A stretch of DNA of 64,000 nt from contig NZ_CP111043.1 of NCBI RefSeq assembly GCF_026250525.1, positions 4,167,001 to 4,231,000 of the forward strand. The letters are read 5' to 3'. The translations under genes and the position numbers were made by a program. Shown in pieces: positions 49,775 through 58,222 of this stretch (its first letter is position 1; each line of letters opens with the position of its first letter). The notes under the pieces were generated by a model. It ran no database searches, was not told the origin of the DNA, and saw nothing but the letters and a program-made list of their open reading frames with translations. The stretch is from Chondrinema litorale (GTDB lineage Bacteria; Bacteroidota; Bacteroidia; Cytophagales; Flammeovirgaceae).

Positions 49775-52700
49775 ATGATTACGATTAAGTATATCCGCAA
49801 TATTTCTATATTATTTTTTCTATTCCTTTCTCTAGTAGTTTTAGGACAAGGCTCTCAACGATTTCATTCAGTTTTACAAAATGAAATCTTGAACGACGAC
49901 TTGTTACAAATTACGGTAGTGGCAGAAAACTTTCTTCAAAAAAACAACCCAGACTCAGCGCTGTATTTTGCTTCTCAGGCAATTGAGAAGGAACAAGGAG
50001 AAGTGCCATCGGAAATGCGTACTAGAAACTTGCTTACTACGGCGAGAGCTTATGAAATGAAAGGACAGCGTGGTTCAAGTTTAAAATATTATTTACGGAG
50101 TGTAAAAGAGATTGAAGGCATTAGCGATGAAGCTCTATTGGCAGATGTATATGTTGAAATCGGGCATTTATACAGAGATTGGGATTCGTCTTCTAAAGCA
50201 TTAGAATACCTGATGTTTGCAGACGAAAGATATAAGTTAAATGGCAATGTAGAAGCTCGTTTGGTTATCTTGGAGGAAATTAGCAACATTTATGAAGATG
50301 AAGGCAATTATGAAAAACTGATAGATAATGGATTTCAACTTGCTTCTTTGTACGATACTTTAGGCGATTGGGAAAATCAGATTAAAGTGTTGAAAAGAAA
50401 CACAGATGCCTATCGCAAACTCAAGCTTTATGAAGATGCGCTTCAAAACCATATTTCCATCTTAAACATTGGGAAAGACGCTGAAAATGCAATTGAAATA
50501 GGTTATGCATTAAATGAGATTGGTTACATCTACAAAGACTTAGAAAACTACAATAAATCTTTAGGTTACTTTTTACAATTCCTCATTTTATGTAAAGAGC
50601 TTAAAATGGATAATCACCATTTTGAGAAATATTCTGAAGCACTACTTACTGTTGGAGAAATTTACCAACAACTGGGCGATAAAGGTGAAGAGGTTAACTA
50701 TAACCATGCTTTAAACTCTTATGATAAAAAGCTTCAAGTGAGTTTAAAAGCGAATGATGATGAAGGTATCGCTCGAACTTACAATCAAATGTCTTTGATT
50801 TATAGAAAATTAAAAGAGTCGAATGCTGCTATTAAATATGGTAAACTAGCCTTGGATTTAGCTTTGGAGTTGCAAAATAAGCCAGTTTTACTTGAGAGTT
50901 ATAACAATTTGTATTTGGCGTATCAGCAAAGAAATAGAGATAAGCAGACAATCTACTACTATAAGCTTTACAGCAATGTAAAAGAGAGTCTTCTTAATGA
51001 TAAGATTGACAGACAAAAAGAATTGCTTGAAAGAGAAGCCGCAGAAAATAGAAAACAGTTTATTATCAATAAAACTGAACAGATGATTGTGGGTGAGGAG
51101 TTGGATACACTTAATGTGAGAAAACTGCAATTAGAAGCTGAGAAAAAAACAAAAGACCTTGAGCTTTTGCTAATTGATAAAGAACTAAAAGAAACAGAGC
51201 TTAAAAATGAGCAATTAAAAAGAGAGAAGGCTTTACAAGAATTAATGCTGATGCAAAATCAGTTTGAAGATGAGCGTAAAGCCAAAGAAATTACACTTTT
51301 AAGAAAAGATGCTGAGATTAAAGCATATGTTTTAAAGCAAAAAGAACTTGAAGAAATTGATAGGTTGCAAGATATTGCGATGTTGGAAAAAGATCAGGTT
51401 CTAAAAGAATTAGAAATTAGTAAACAGGAAACAATCAACAAATATTCTATTGCAGGAATAACCCTCATTACAATTATTCTATGTTTAATTCTGTACACTT
51501 ATTCTCAAACTAGAAAGGCAAATAAGAAGCTTGCTTATCAGAAATCTCATATCCAGAGCCAAGCACAAACGCTAGAAAAAGCTTATAAAAACCTTGAACT
51601 ATTAAGTAAAATAGGACAGGATATAACGGCTTCACTTACTGTAAAAAGGATAACTGAAACAGCCTATTCAAAAGTAAATAAGCTAATGGATGCCTCTGTT
51701 TTCGGAATCGGAATATACAATAATGAGTCTTATAGTCTAGATTTTCCTATTATTTTGGAAAATGGAGTAGAGCTCGAAAATATACGTTTCCAAAGGGATG
51801 AGGTTTGCTTAGCTAACTTATGTTTTAAAGAGCGACGAGAACTGTTAATTAGTGATTTTCAGGAAGAGTATGCGAAGTTTTTGCCGGGAGACGTACCGCC
51901 ACCAAAAGCTGGAAAAAGAAATGCGCAATCCATCATTTATATTCCGCTAAAAATTAAAGAAAAATGTGTGGGTGTTTTAACAGTTCAGTGTTTTTCTATA
52001 GATGCTTATTCAGCTTATCACATCAATATTCTTCGGAACATGGCAATTTACATACAGATTGCACTAGAAAATTCTAATGCGTATAGACAAATTGCAGATA
52101 AGTCTAAAACATTACGTATTGCTAATGACAATATAAAGCATCAAAAAGATCTGATTGAGGAAAAGAATAAGGAGTTGCTTTCATTAAATAATGAAAAAAA
52201 TCACTTAATTGGAATTGTTGCACATGACTTGAGAAATCCATTAGCCATTGCTATTAGTCTTACTGAGTTTATTAAGCAAGATAAGTCCAACCTCACCACT
52301 GAACAACTAGAAGGTTTAAACATTACTAATCGTTCTTTAGAAAGGATGAACGATATGATTAGGCGTATTTTGGATGTGAAAGCAGTCGAAGCAAAAACAG
52401 TGAACCTGCATTTAGAGAAAGTTGATGTGAGTCAGGTGATTAAACAGATAATAGACAATTTCACAGAACAACTTGAGAAGAAGGATATACAGCTAGAATT
52501 TGAACTACATTCTGAGGCTCCATTTGCTAAATTAGATTATTCATATTGCTTGCAGGTTTTTGAGAATCTGATTTCTAATGCGATTAAGTTTTCTCCAAGA
52601 AGTAAAAAAATTAAAGTAGTAGTAAATGATGCTAAAGAAAACCTACAGATAAAAGTGTCTGATCAGGGACCGGGTATTCTCGAAGAAGATTTCCCGAAGT

Positions 52701-52885
52701 TATTTGGTAAATATCAAAGGCTTTCTGCAAGACCAACAGCAGGTGAAATGTCTACTGGTTTAGGTTTATCTATTGTGAAAAAATATGTGGAAGTAATGGA
52801 AGGAAAAGTTTGGTGTGAAAGTGAGGTAGGGAAAGGAGCTGATTTTATTGTTGAATTCAAAAGGATACAATTATTGGTAGCTTAA
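49775..52885 (+). CDS. TPR-GAF sensor histidine kinase
   Basis: 1036 residues. Signal-anchor-like N-terminus (about 7-23), then periplasmic TPR repeats (about 40-400), a long coiled coil (about 405-560) and a membrane segment (about 560-582, IAGITLITIILCLILYTY). In the cytoplasm lie a GAF-like domain (about 610-770), a coiled coil, HisKA with His817 in IVAHDLRNPL, and a HATPase with N box ENLISNAIKFSP, G1 SDQGPGI and G2 TGLGLSIVKKY. There is no receiver domain and no adjacent regulator. Its kinase part is closely similar to the cNMP kinase at 37555. A beta-lactamase-fold gene follows 66 bp later. Confidence 0.92.
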   Translation: MITIKYIRNISILFFLFLSLVVLGQGSQRFHSVLQNEILNDDLLQITVVAENFLQKNNPDSALYFASQAIEKEQGEVPSEMRTRNLLTTARAYEMKGQRGSSLKYYLRSVKEIEGISDEALLADVYVEIGHLYRDWDSSSKALEYLMFADERYKLNGNVEARLVILEEISNIYEDEGNYEKLIDNGFQLASLYDTLGDWENQIKVLKRNTDAYRKLKLYEDALQNHISILNIGKDAENAIEIGYALNEIGYIYKDLENYNKSLGYFLQFLILCKELKMDNHHFEKYSEALLTVGEIYQQLGDKGEEVNYNHALNSYDKKLQVSLKANDDEGIARTYNQMSLIYRKLKESNAAIKYGKLALDLALELQNKPVLLESYNNLYLAYQQRNRDKQTIYYYKLYSNVKESLLNDKIDRQKELLEREAAENRKQFIINKTEQMIVGEELDTLNVRKLQLEAEKKTKDLELLLIDKELKETELKNEQLKREKALQELMLMQNQFEDERKAKEITLLRKDAEIKAYVLKQKELEEIDRLQDIAMLEKDQVLKELEISKQETINKYSIAGITLITIILCLILYTYSQTRKANKKLAYQKSHIQSQAQTLEKAYKNLELLSKIGQDITASLTVKRITETAYSKVNKLMDASVFGIGIYNNESYSLDFPIILENGVELENIRFQRDEVCLANLCFKERRELLISDFQEEYAKFLPGDVPPPKAGKRNAQSIIYIPLKIKEKCVGVLTVQCFSIDAYSAYHINILRNMAIYIQIALENSNAYRQIADKSKTLRIANDNIKHQKDLIEEKNKELLSLNNEKNHLIGIVAHDLRNPLAIAISLTEFIKQDKSNLTTEQLEGLNITNRSLERMNDMIRRILDVKAVEAKTVNLHLEKVDVSQVIKQIIDNFTEQLEKKDIQLEFELHSEAPFAKLDYSYCLQVFENLISNAIKFSPRSKKIKVVVNDAKENLQIKVSDQGPGILEEDFPKLFGKYQRLSARPTAGEMSTGLGLSIVKKYVEVMEGKVWCESEVGKGADFIVEFKRIQLLVA

Positions 52886-52951
52886 GTCATTAAAATCTGT
52901 ATTTCTAAAAAAATTATCTTATTTTGGATAATACAACGATTATTTTGAACA

Positions 52952-54088
52952 ATGGTCTCAAGCATCAAACAACTAACAATAACTATTTTAATCTTCTTTA
53001 CATTAACTGTACAGGCCCAACCTGTAGAGAAGCTGAACTATTTATTTGAGAACTTTCAATCTAAAAATAATTTTAGCGGTAATGTTTATGTATCAGTAAA
53101 TGGCAAGGCTTTGTATAATAAAAGTACTGGCATTGCTAATCACGAATTTAGTATTTCTGTTGATGAAGATACGAGGTTTGATATTGCATCAATTAGCAAA
53201 CAGTTTACAGCTGCTTTAATTCTTAAATATTGGGAAGATGGCCTCATTGATCTAGATGCGCCAATAAGTGAATACCTGCCTTATTACAGAAGTGATATTG
53301 GAAAGTTCGTTACTGTAAGTCAATTGTTAACCCATCAATCAGGAATACCAAACTATACAAGTTTACCGGGAGTCTGGATTGATTCACTGAGAAATCACTA
53401 TTCTTTTAAATATCTTATTCAGCATTTTTGTAGTGGGAATCTGGAGTTTGAGCCTGGTTCTAAATTCAGCTACAATAATTCCGGATATGTTCTTTTAGCA
53501 GGCATAATAGAAGAAATAAGCGGTAGGTCTTTCGAGAATGAAATCCAAGAAAAAATACTTAATAAATTAGGGCTGGAAAATACAGGTATAAGTAGTCGTG
53601 AGCAAATTATATCTAACAAAGCTTATGGTTATGATGTGCTCTTTGATGAATGGCAAAATGCCAATTATACGTATATGCCAAACCTGAATGGGGCAGGGAG
53701 CATGTACTCTACAGTAAAAGACCTAACAAAGTGGACTTTGGCTTTACATAATGGAAAAGTATTATCTAAAAAAGCTTATGAGCTGATGTTTCAACCATAT
53801 GCTGTAGATAATGATTGGATTCCACCTTACAAAAATGCTTATGGTTATGGAATAGGAATGCTAAATACTCGCAAAATTATTCCAGAAGAGTTAGACGGAT
53901 GGAATATGTATTTCCATTCGGGACATATTTCAGGATTTAGCTCATTTTTAGCGTATTACCCAGAAGATCAGAAAATTGTAGTCTTACTTAGTAATACCGA
54001 TGGGATAAGAACTGTAAATATGAACGATCTCACTATTTCGATGATAGAAGCTATAGAAGAGTTTAGTGAAGTAAGCTCAGGGAAGTGA
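52952..54088 (+). CDS. Exported serine hydrolase (class C beta-lactamase fold)
   Basis: 378 residues with a signal peptide (about 1-22). SxxK motif is SISK with Ser80 and Lys83, YxN is YNN in KFSYNNSGYVLLAG, and the third motif is HSGHISGF. QLLTHQSGIPNY is typical of the family. It is probably a periplasmic peptidase or esterase rather than an antibiotic-inactivating enzyme. It lies 66 bp after the TPR-GAF kinase, mirroring the kinase/serine-hydrolase pair at 37555-40110, although the two hydrolases are not close relatives of each other. Confidence 0.88.
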   Translation: MVSSIKQLTITILIFFTLTVQAQPVEKLNYLFENFQSKNNFSGNVYVSVNGKALYNKSTGIANHEFSISVDEDTRFDIASISKQFTAALILKYWEDGLIDLDAPISEYLPYYRSDIGKFVTVSQLLTHQSGIPNYTSLPGVWIDSLRNHYSFKYLIQHFCSGNLEFEPGSKFSYNNSGYVLLAGIIEEISGRSFENEIQEKILNKLGLENTGISSREQIISNKAYGYDVLFDEWQNANYTYMPNLNGAGSMYSTVKDLTKWTLALHNGKVLSKKAYELMFQPYAVDNDWIPPYKNAYGYGIGMLNTRKIIPEELDGWNMYFHSGHISGFSSFLAYYPEDQKIVVLLSNTDGIRTVNMNDLTISMIEAIEEFSEVSSGK

Positions 54089-54149
54089 ATTTAATTTCAA
54101 GTCCCCAGCTTATTGTGAATGAGTGAGACTTAGATGAACTAGTTAAAAA

Positions 54150-54359
54150 TTATACTAATACACTGTCTTTTTTCTTAATCTCGTCTGGCCAGCATACACC
54201 AGGAGGTAAATCGATTTTTGGTGGTAAATCACTTTGATCAAAATCTCCTCCATCATTACCGCCACCTCTTTTCTTGTTGTCTTCTTTAATTGCTTTTATT
54301 ATCACCAAAACAACAGTGGTGAAAGAAAGCATAAAAACAAATATGTAATCAATTGGCAT
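54150..54359 (-). CDS. Small membrane protein with proline-rich tail, 69 aa
   Basis: 69 residues. An N-terminal membrane helix (about 4-24, YIFVFMLSFTTVVLVIIKAI), a basic stretch (KEDNKKR), a glycine-rich run (GGGNDGGDF) and a proline-rich end SDLPPKIDLPPGVCWPDE. Orientation from the positive-inside rule puts the tail in the cytoplasm. No family recognised. It converges on the serine hydrolase gene and has no partner on its strand. Confidence 0.6.
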   Translation of the reverse strand: MPIDYIFVFMLSFTTVVLVIIKAIKEDNKKRGGGNDGGDFDQSDLPPKIDLPPGVCWPDEIKKKDSVLV

Positions 54360-54584
54360 GGTTGAAACTTGTTATGTATATGATTCTCGCTTATGACAAT
54401 TCATTAAACAAAGGAATTGAATTTTATTGCCCTTCATTTTGAGATTGAATGTAATATTACAAAAGCATGAATAGCTTTTTTGTTTTCAAAATGCACTGCA
54501 AAAATCTCATTCCACTTTTTTTAGAATTATTCTAATTAGAAAATATTATTTTGAGTGAGTTACTTTTTAAACCATGGATAAATA

Positions 54585-54620
54585 AAAAAGGCGCTTTTTT
54601 AATCAAAAAGCGCCTTTTTA
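54585..54620. terminator. Bidirectional terminator downstream of the DUF4920 gene
   Basis: AAAAAGGCGCTTTTT pairs with AAAAAGCGCCTTTTT across a short loop; on the minus strand it closes the DUF4920 gene ending at 54634. Confidence 0.85.
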
Positions 54621-54633
54621 GGATTAAGTGTAA

Positions 54634-55095
54634 TTATCTTATTAAAACCCCATCCGCTTCAAATGCAAGTGTGTTTTCTGGGTTTTCAATAGATGCAATC
54701 TCTTCTTCACTTTTTCCTGCATCTTTTGCATAATGTTGTAAATCTGCAACACTTACTTCTTTTTTAGATGCAACACCATGTATTACAACTTCTTTTCCAA
54801 CAATATCTTTAGGCATAAATAAAGCATAGTCTTTAAAAGTTACTCTCATTTGATCACCATCGGGCTTAGTAATCGTCATCCAGCATCCTTTTGCTTTACA
54901 AACATCGCTTACTTTACCTGCAACTACCACATCTGCCACGCTGTCTACACTCATTACTTTTGTTTCTAATGAATTAAGATCAACTACAGATGCAATGTCT
55001 ACTTCGTCGCCGAAAACAGTATGTTTTTGTTCGCTTTGCTTACTGCATGAGAAAATTAATAATGCAGAAATAAAAACTAATGAGTATTTAACCAT
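54634..55095 (-). CDS. DUF4920 lipoprotein
   Basis: 153 residues. Lipobox LLIFSC (Cys17). The DUF4920 domain has its hallmark Cys motif VCKAKGCWMTI, an early FGDEV and the closing VSVADLQHYAKDAGKSEEEI. The Cys pair and His could bind copper or another metal, but no function is established for the family. It is 21 bp downstream of metF on the same strand and may share its transcript. Confidence 0.88.
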   Translation of the reverse strand: MVKYSLVFISALLIFSCSKQSEQKHTVFGDEVDIASVVDLNSLETKVMSVDSVADVVVAGKVSDVCKAKGCWMTITKPDGDQMRVTFKDYALFMPKDIVGKEVVIHGVASKKEVSVADLQHYAKDAGKSEEEIASIENPENTLAFEADGVLIR

Positions 55096-55116
55096 TTTTA
55101 TCTTCTTTAAGGTGTT

Positions 55117-56070
55117 TTAAAAAATTTCACTAGCAATTTGTTTTACCGAACCAGATTTACCCATTGAATAATAGTGTAAACAAGGTACTCCAAATTTAAC
55201 CAATTCTTTGGATTGTTGTGTACACCATTCAACTCCTACTTGTCTTACTTCTTGGTTTGTTTTACATTTTTCAACTGCAGTAAATAAATCTTGCGGAATA
55301 TCGATATGAAAAATGCTAGGTAAGATTGTAAGCTGCTTTTTGTTTGTGAGTGGTTTTAAACCCGGAATAATTGGAACTGTAATTCCAATGTCTCTACATT
55401 TTTTTACAAATTCAAAATATTTTTGATTGTCAAAAAACATTTGAGTTACAATATAATGAGCGCCTAAATCAATTTTTCTCTTTAGGTATTTTAAATCTAC
55501 ATCCAGATTAGGTGCTTCAAAGTGTTTTTCTGGGTAGCCAGCTACTCCAATACAAAAATCGGTAGTATTAGGATTTATAATTTCTTCTCCCAGATATTTA
55601 CCTGCATTCATATCTACTACCTGCTTAATCAATCCATCTGCATATTCATGACCATTAGGATCCGGTACAAACCTTCCCTCAGATTTTATTGAATCTCCTC
55701 TAAGTAAGAGTACATTTTGTATGTTTAGGAAGTTAAGATCGAAAAGTGCATTTTCTGTGTCCTTTTTATTAAAACCACCACAAATCAAATGCGGAACTGT
55801 ATCTACGTGATATCTGTTCATTAAAGCAGCACAGATTCCCACAGTACCAGGCCTTTTTTTAGTAGTAATTTTTTCTAATAAACCATTTTCTCTAGACTTA
55901 TAAACATACTCTTCTCTATGATAGGTTACATCAATAAAAGCAGGCTTAAACTCCATAAGAGGATCAATTGCCTCAAAAAAAGTATTAATATTTTGACCTT
56001 TTAAAGGAGGTAAAATTTCAAACGAAAACAGCGTTTTATCTGATTTTTCTATCCACTCAGTAACTTTCAC
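55117..56070 (-). CDS. metF: 5,10-methylenetetrahydrofolate reductase
   Basis: 317 residues, a FAD-containing TIM-barrel enzyme. Motifs: FSFEILPPLKG at the N-terminus, FIDVTYHREEYV, then LICGGFNKKDTENAL, NVLLLRGDS, DFCIGVAGYPEKH, and GAHYIVTQMFFDN and IPGLKPL. It reduces methylene-THF to methyl-THF for methionine synthesis. Its active-site Glu is probably the first Glu in the FSFEILPP motif. The upstream 150-bp spacer shows no SAM riboswitch that I can recognise. Confidence 0.96.
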   Translation of the reverse strand: MKVTEWIEKSDKTLFSFEILPPLKGQNINTFFEAIDPLMEFKPAFIDVTYHREEYVYKSRENGLLEKITTKKRPGTVGICAALMNRYHVDTVPHLICGGFNKKDTENALFDLNFLNIQNVLLLRGDSIKSEGRFVPDPNGHEYADGLIKQVVDMNAGKYLGEEIINPNTTDFCIGVAGYPEKHFEAPNLDVDLKYLKRKIDLGAHYIVTQMFFDNQKYFEFVKKCRDIGITVPIIPGLKPLTNKKQLTILPSIFHIDIPQDLFTAVEKCKTNQEVRQVGVEWCTQQSKELVKFGVPCLHYYSMGKSGSVKQIASEIF

Positions 56071-56298
56071 TTATATATATGTGATTAGTTTAAAAAATTT
56101 AAAATTTTGTGCAATAATAATAAATCAGAAATTCATTGATCTACTATTAATTAATTATTCACCTATAACGATGTAAGTTCCATAGAGATTTTTAAGATTA
56201 GTAGTAATTTATGAATTACTGTTCAGTTTTTGCTGAATAAATATTTTTATGAATTTTTTAAAGAATTCAATTTTTTAATGATAACAAGTGAAGAGGCT

Positions 56299-57072
56299 AT
56301 GAAAACTTGGTTAGTTCTAGCAGTTTTATTTTTTGGAAGTCAATATGCTTTTTCTGAGGAAATTGTTTTGACAGGATACTATTACGGTACAAATCTATAT
56401 GTACAAAACCCCAAAATTGGAGATGATCAGTATTGTATTTCAAGAATTTTAGTAAATGACAAAGAGATTTCTCCTATACCTAAAAACTCCTCTTTTGATA
56501 TTGATATGGCTTTTGTAGCGAATGCAGCACCAGTTGAAATTCGTATAATTCATAGTGGCGAGTGCAAACCTGATATTTTGAACGAAGGTGTGATAAAGAA
56601 AAGAGAAAGTTTTTCTTTTGTTGGACTTGATATTGGAGAAAGCTACATAAAATGGCAAGCAAGAGGTGAGCGGGTTTATGGTAAATATTTTATTAGAAGG
56701 TTTGAAAAAAATAATTGGCTTACTATACACGCAATCGACTGTAACGGGAGTGATGGTGTGCAGCAATATCAATATGATGTAAGACACTTTTCAGGAGATA
56801 ATAAGTATCAGGTTAAGTATTTAGATAGCTCCGGGAGGTCATTTACTTCTGATGATTTAGAATTTAGTGCAGTACTCACGCCAGTTGCATTCTCACCAGA
56901 GAAAGTGAAGAAAGAAATTAACTTTTCTCGCAAAACTCAATATAGAATTATGGATATAAGTGGGAAAGTAATTTTACAAGGTTATGCAGACTTGGTAGAT
57001 TGTGCAAATCTGCAAAGTGGCGTTTATTATGTTGCTTTTGAAGATCAGATAAGACAGTTTACAAAAAAATGA
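56299..57072 (+). CDS. Exported protein with type IX secretion-like C-terminal tail
   Basis: 257 residues from the ATG at 56299, which starts a clean signal peptide (MKTWLVLAVLFFGSQYAFS); an earlier ATG at 56230 would add 23 unlike residues. The central part (about 20-160) is beta-rich (VLTGYYYGTNLYVQNPKI, then ISRILVNDKEI) and holds three Cys. The C-terminal 75 residues resemble the Por-type A sorting domain: QYRIMDISGKVILQG, then NLQSGVYYVAF. It is predicted to be carried by the type IX system. Family of the passenger part is not recognised. Confidence 0.65.
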   Translation: MKTWLVLAVLFFGSQYAFSEEIVLTGYYYGTNLYVQNPKIGDDQYCISRILVNDKEISPIPKNSSFDIDMAFVANAAPVEIRIIHSGECKPDILNEGVIKKRESFSFVGLDIGESYIKWQARGERVYGKYFIRRFEKNNWLTIHAIDCNGSDGVQQYQYDVRHFSGDNKYQVKYLDSSGRSFTSDDLEFSAVLTPVAFSPEKVKKEINFSRKTQYRIMDISGKVILQGYADLVDCANLQSGVYYVAFEDQIRQFTKK

Positions 57073-57180
57073 TTATTGCCATAAATTTGTAATAATATTC
57101 TGTCTTTATTGCCTGTCATAATACTTTTTATTACTTTGGTAGCTGTTTCTTGTAAGCTAAAAATTAAATTTTTGTAACAG

Positions 57181-58173
57181 ATGGATATATTGATTTACCT
57201 GGGTTTAGGCTTAGTATTATTCTTTGTCTTCCTTTATTTTGTACCGGTGAATCTGTGGATTACTGCGATATTCTCAGGGGTAAATGTGGGTTTGTTCCAA
57301 TTGGTTTTTATGAGAGTGAGAAGGGTGCCACCTCGAATTATTGTAGAATCTCTTATAAACTCAACTAAGGCAGGTTTACATTTAACTACAGCCGATTTGG
57401 AGACACACTATCTTGCAGGAGGACATGTGCCTTCGGTGATTAAGGCATTAATTTCTGCCGACAAAGCAAATATTGAACTCTCCTTTAAACAAGCAGCAGC
57501 TATTGACCTTGCAGGTAGAGATGTGTTTGAAGCTGTTCAAACATCTGTAAATCCACAAGTTATTAATACACCTGTTGTTGCTGCAGTTGCACAAGATGGT
57601 ATTCAGTTAAAAGCGCAGGCAAGGGTTACAGTAAGAGCTAATATTGCTCAATTAGTTGGTGGTGCTGGTGAAGAAACTATTCTAGCAAGGGTAGGCGAAG
57701 GTATTGTAACTTCTATTGGTTCTGCGAGATCGCACAAAGACGTGTTAGAAAATCCAGACTCTATCTCTAAACTGGTTTTAGAAAAAGGCTTAGATTCTGG
57801 AACTGCTTTTGAAATTTTATCTATTGATATTGCTGATATTGATGTTGGAGAAAACATTGGTGCAAAACTTCAAATAGACCAAGCAAATGCCGACTTAAAA
57901 GTTGCAGAAGCTAAGGCAGAAGAAAGAAGAGCAATGGCGGTTGCAGTTGAGCAAGAGATGAAAGCAAAATCTCAGGCTGCTCGTGCTAAAGTAATTGAAG
58001 CAGAATCTGAAATACCTATGGCAATTGCTGAGGCATTTAAACTAGGTAAGCTAGGTATAATGGATTATTACAAACTAGAAAATATTAAAGCTGATACAGA
58101 TATGCGTGAATCTATTGCAGGAACTGATGATGTGCATCAGGCTTCTGGCAAAAGAGACGACGATGATGATTAA
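57181..58173 (+). CDS. floA: Flotillin-like protein FloA
   Basis: 330 residues. One N-terminal membrane hairpin/anchor (about 3-45) followed by an SPFH-like domain (about 46-200) and a coiled-coil tail rich in Ala/Glu/Lys. The sequence matches the FloA/UPF0365 family: RVPPRIIVESLINSTKAGL, GGHVPSVIKALISADKAN, PVVAAVAQDGIQLKAQARVTVRAN and EIPMAIAEAF. It organises lipid microdomains. The final residues are an acidic DDDDD run. It is not preceded by an NfeD gene here. Confidence 0.93.
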   Translation: MDILIYLGLGLVLFFVFLYFVPVNLWITAIFSGVNVGLFQLVFMRVRRVPPRIIVESLINSTKAGLHLTTADLETHYLAGGHVPSVIKALISADKANIELSFKQAAAIDLAGRDVFEAVQTSVNPQVINTPVVAAVAQDGIQLKAQARVTVRANIAQLVGGAGEETILARVGEGIVTSIGSARSHKDVLENPDSISKLVLEKGLDSGTAFEILSIDIADIDVGENIGAKLQIDQANADLKVAEAKAEERRAMAVAVEQEMKAKSQAARAKVIEAESEIPMAIAEAFKLGKLGIMDYYKLENIKADTDMRESIAGTDDVHQASGKRDDDDD

Positions 58174-58190
58174 ATAATATCTTTCAGTAT

Positions 58191-58222
58191 AAAAAAGGAC
58201 TGTGAAAACAGTCCTTTTTTTA
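58191..58222. terminator. Bidirectional terminator between floA and the YyaL-type gene
   Basis: AAGGACTGT pairs with ACAGTCCTT, A-run before and T-run after, in the convergent spacer. Confidence 0.85.

Noticed and set aside
55980..56298. A SAM riboswitch upstream of metF
   Set aside because: I could not identify the conserved stem or core sequence of a known SAM class in this AT-rich spacer.
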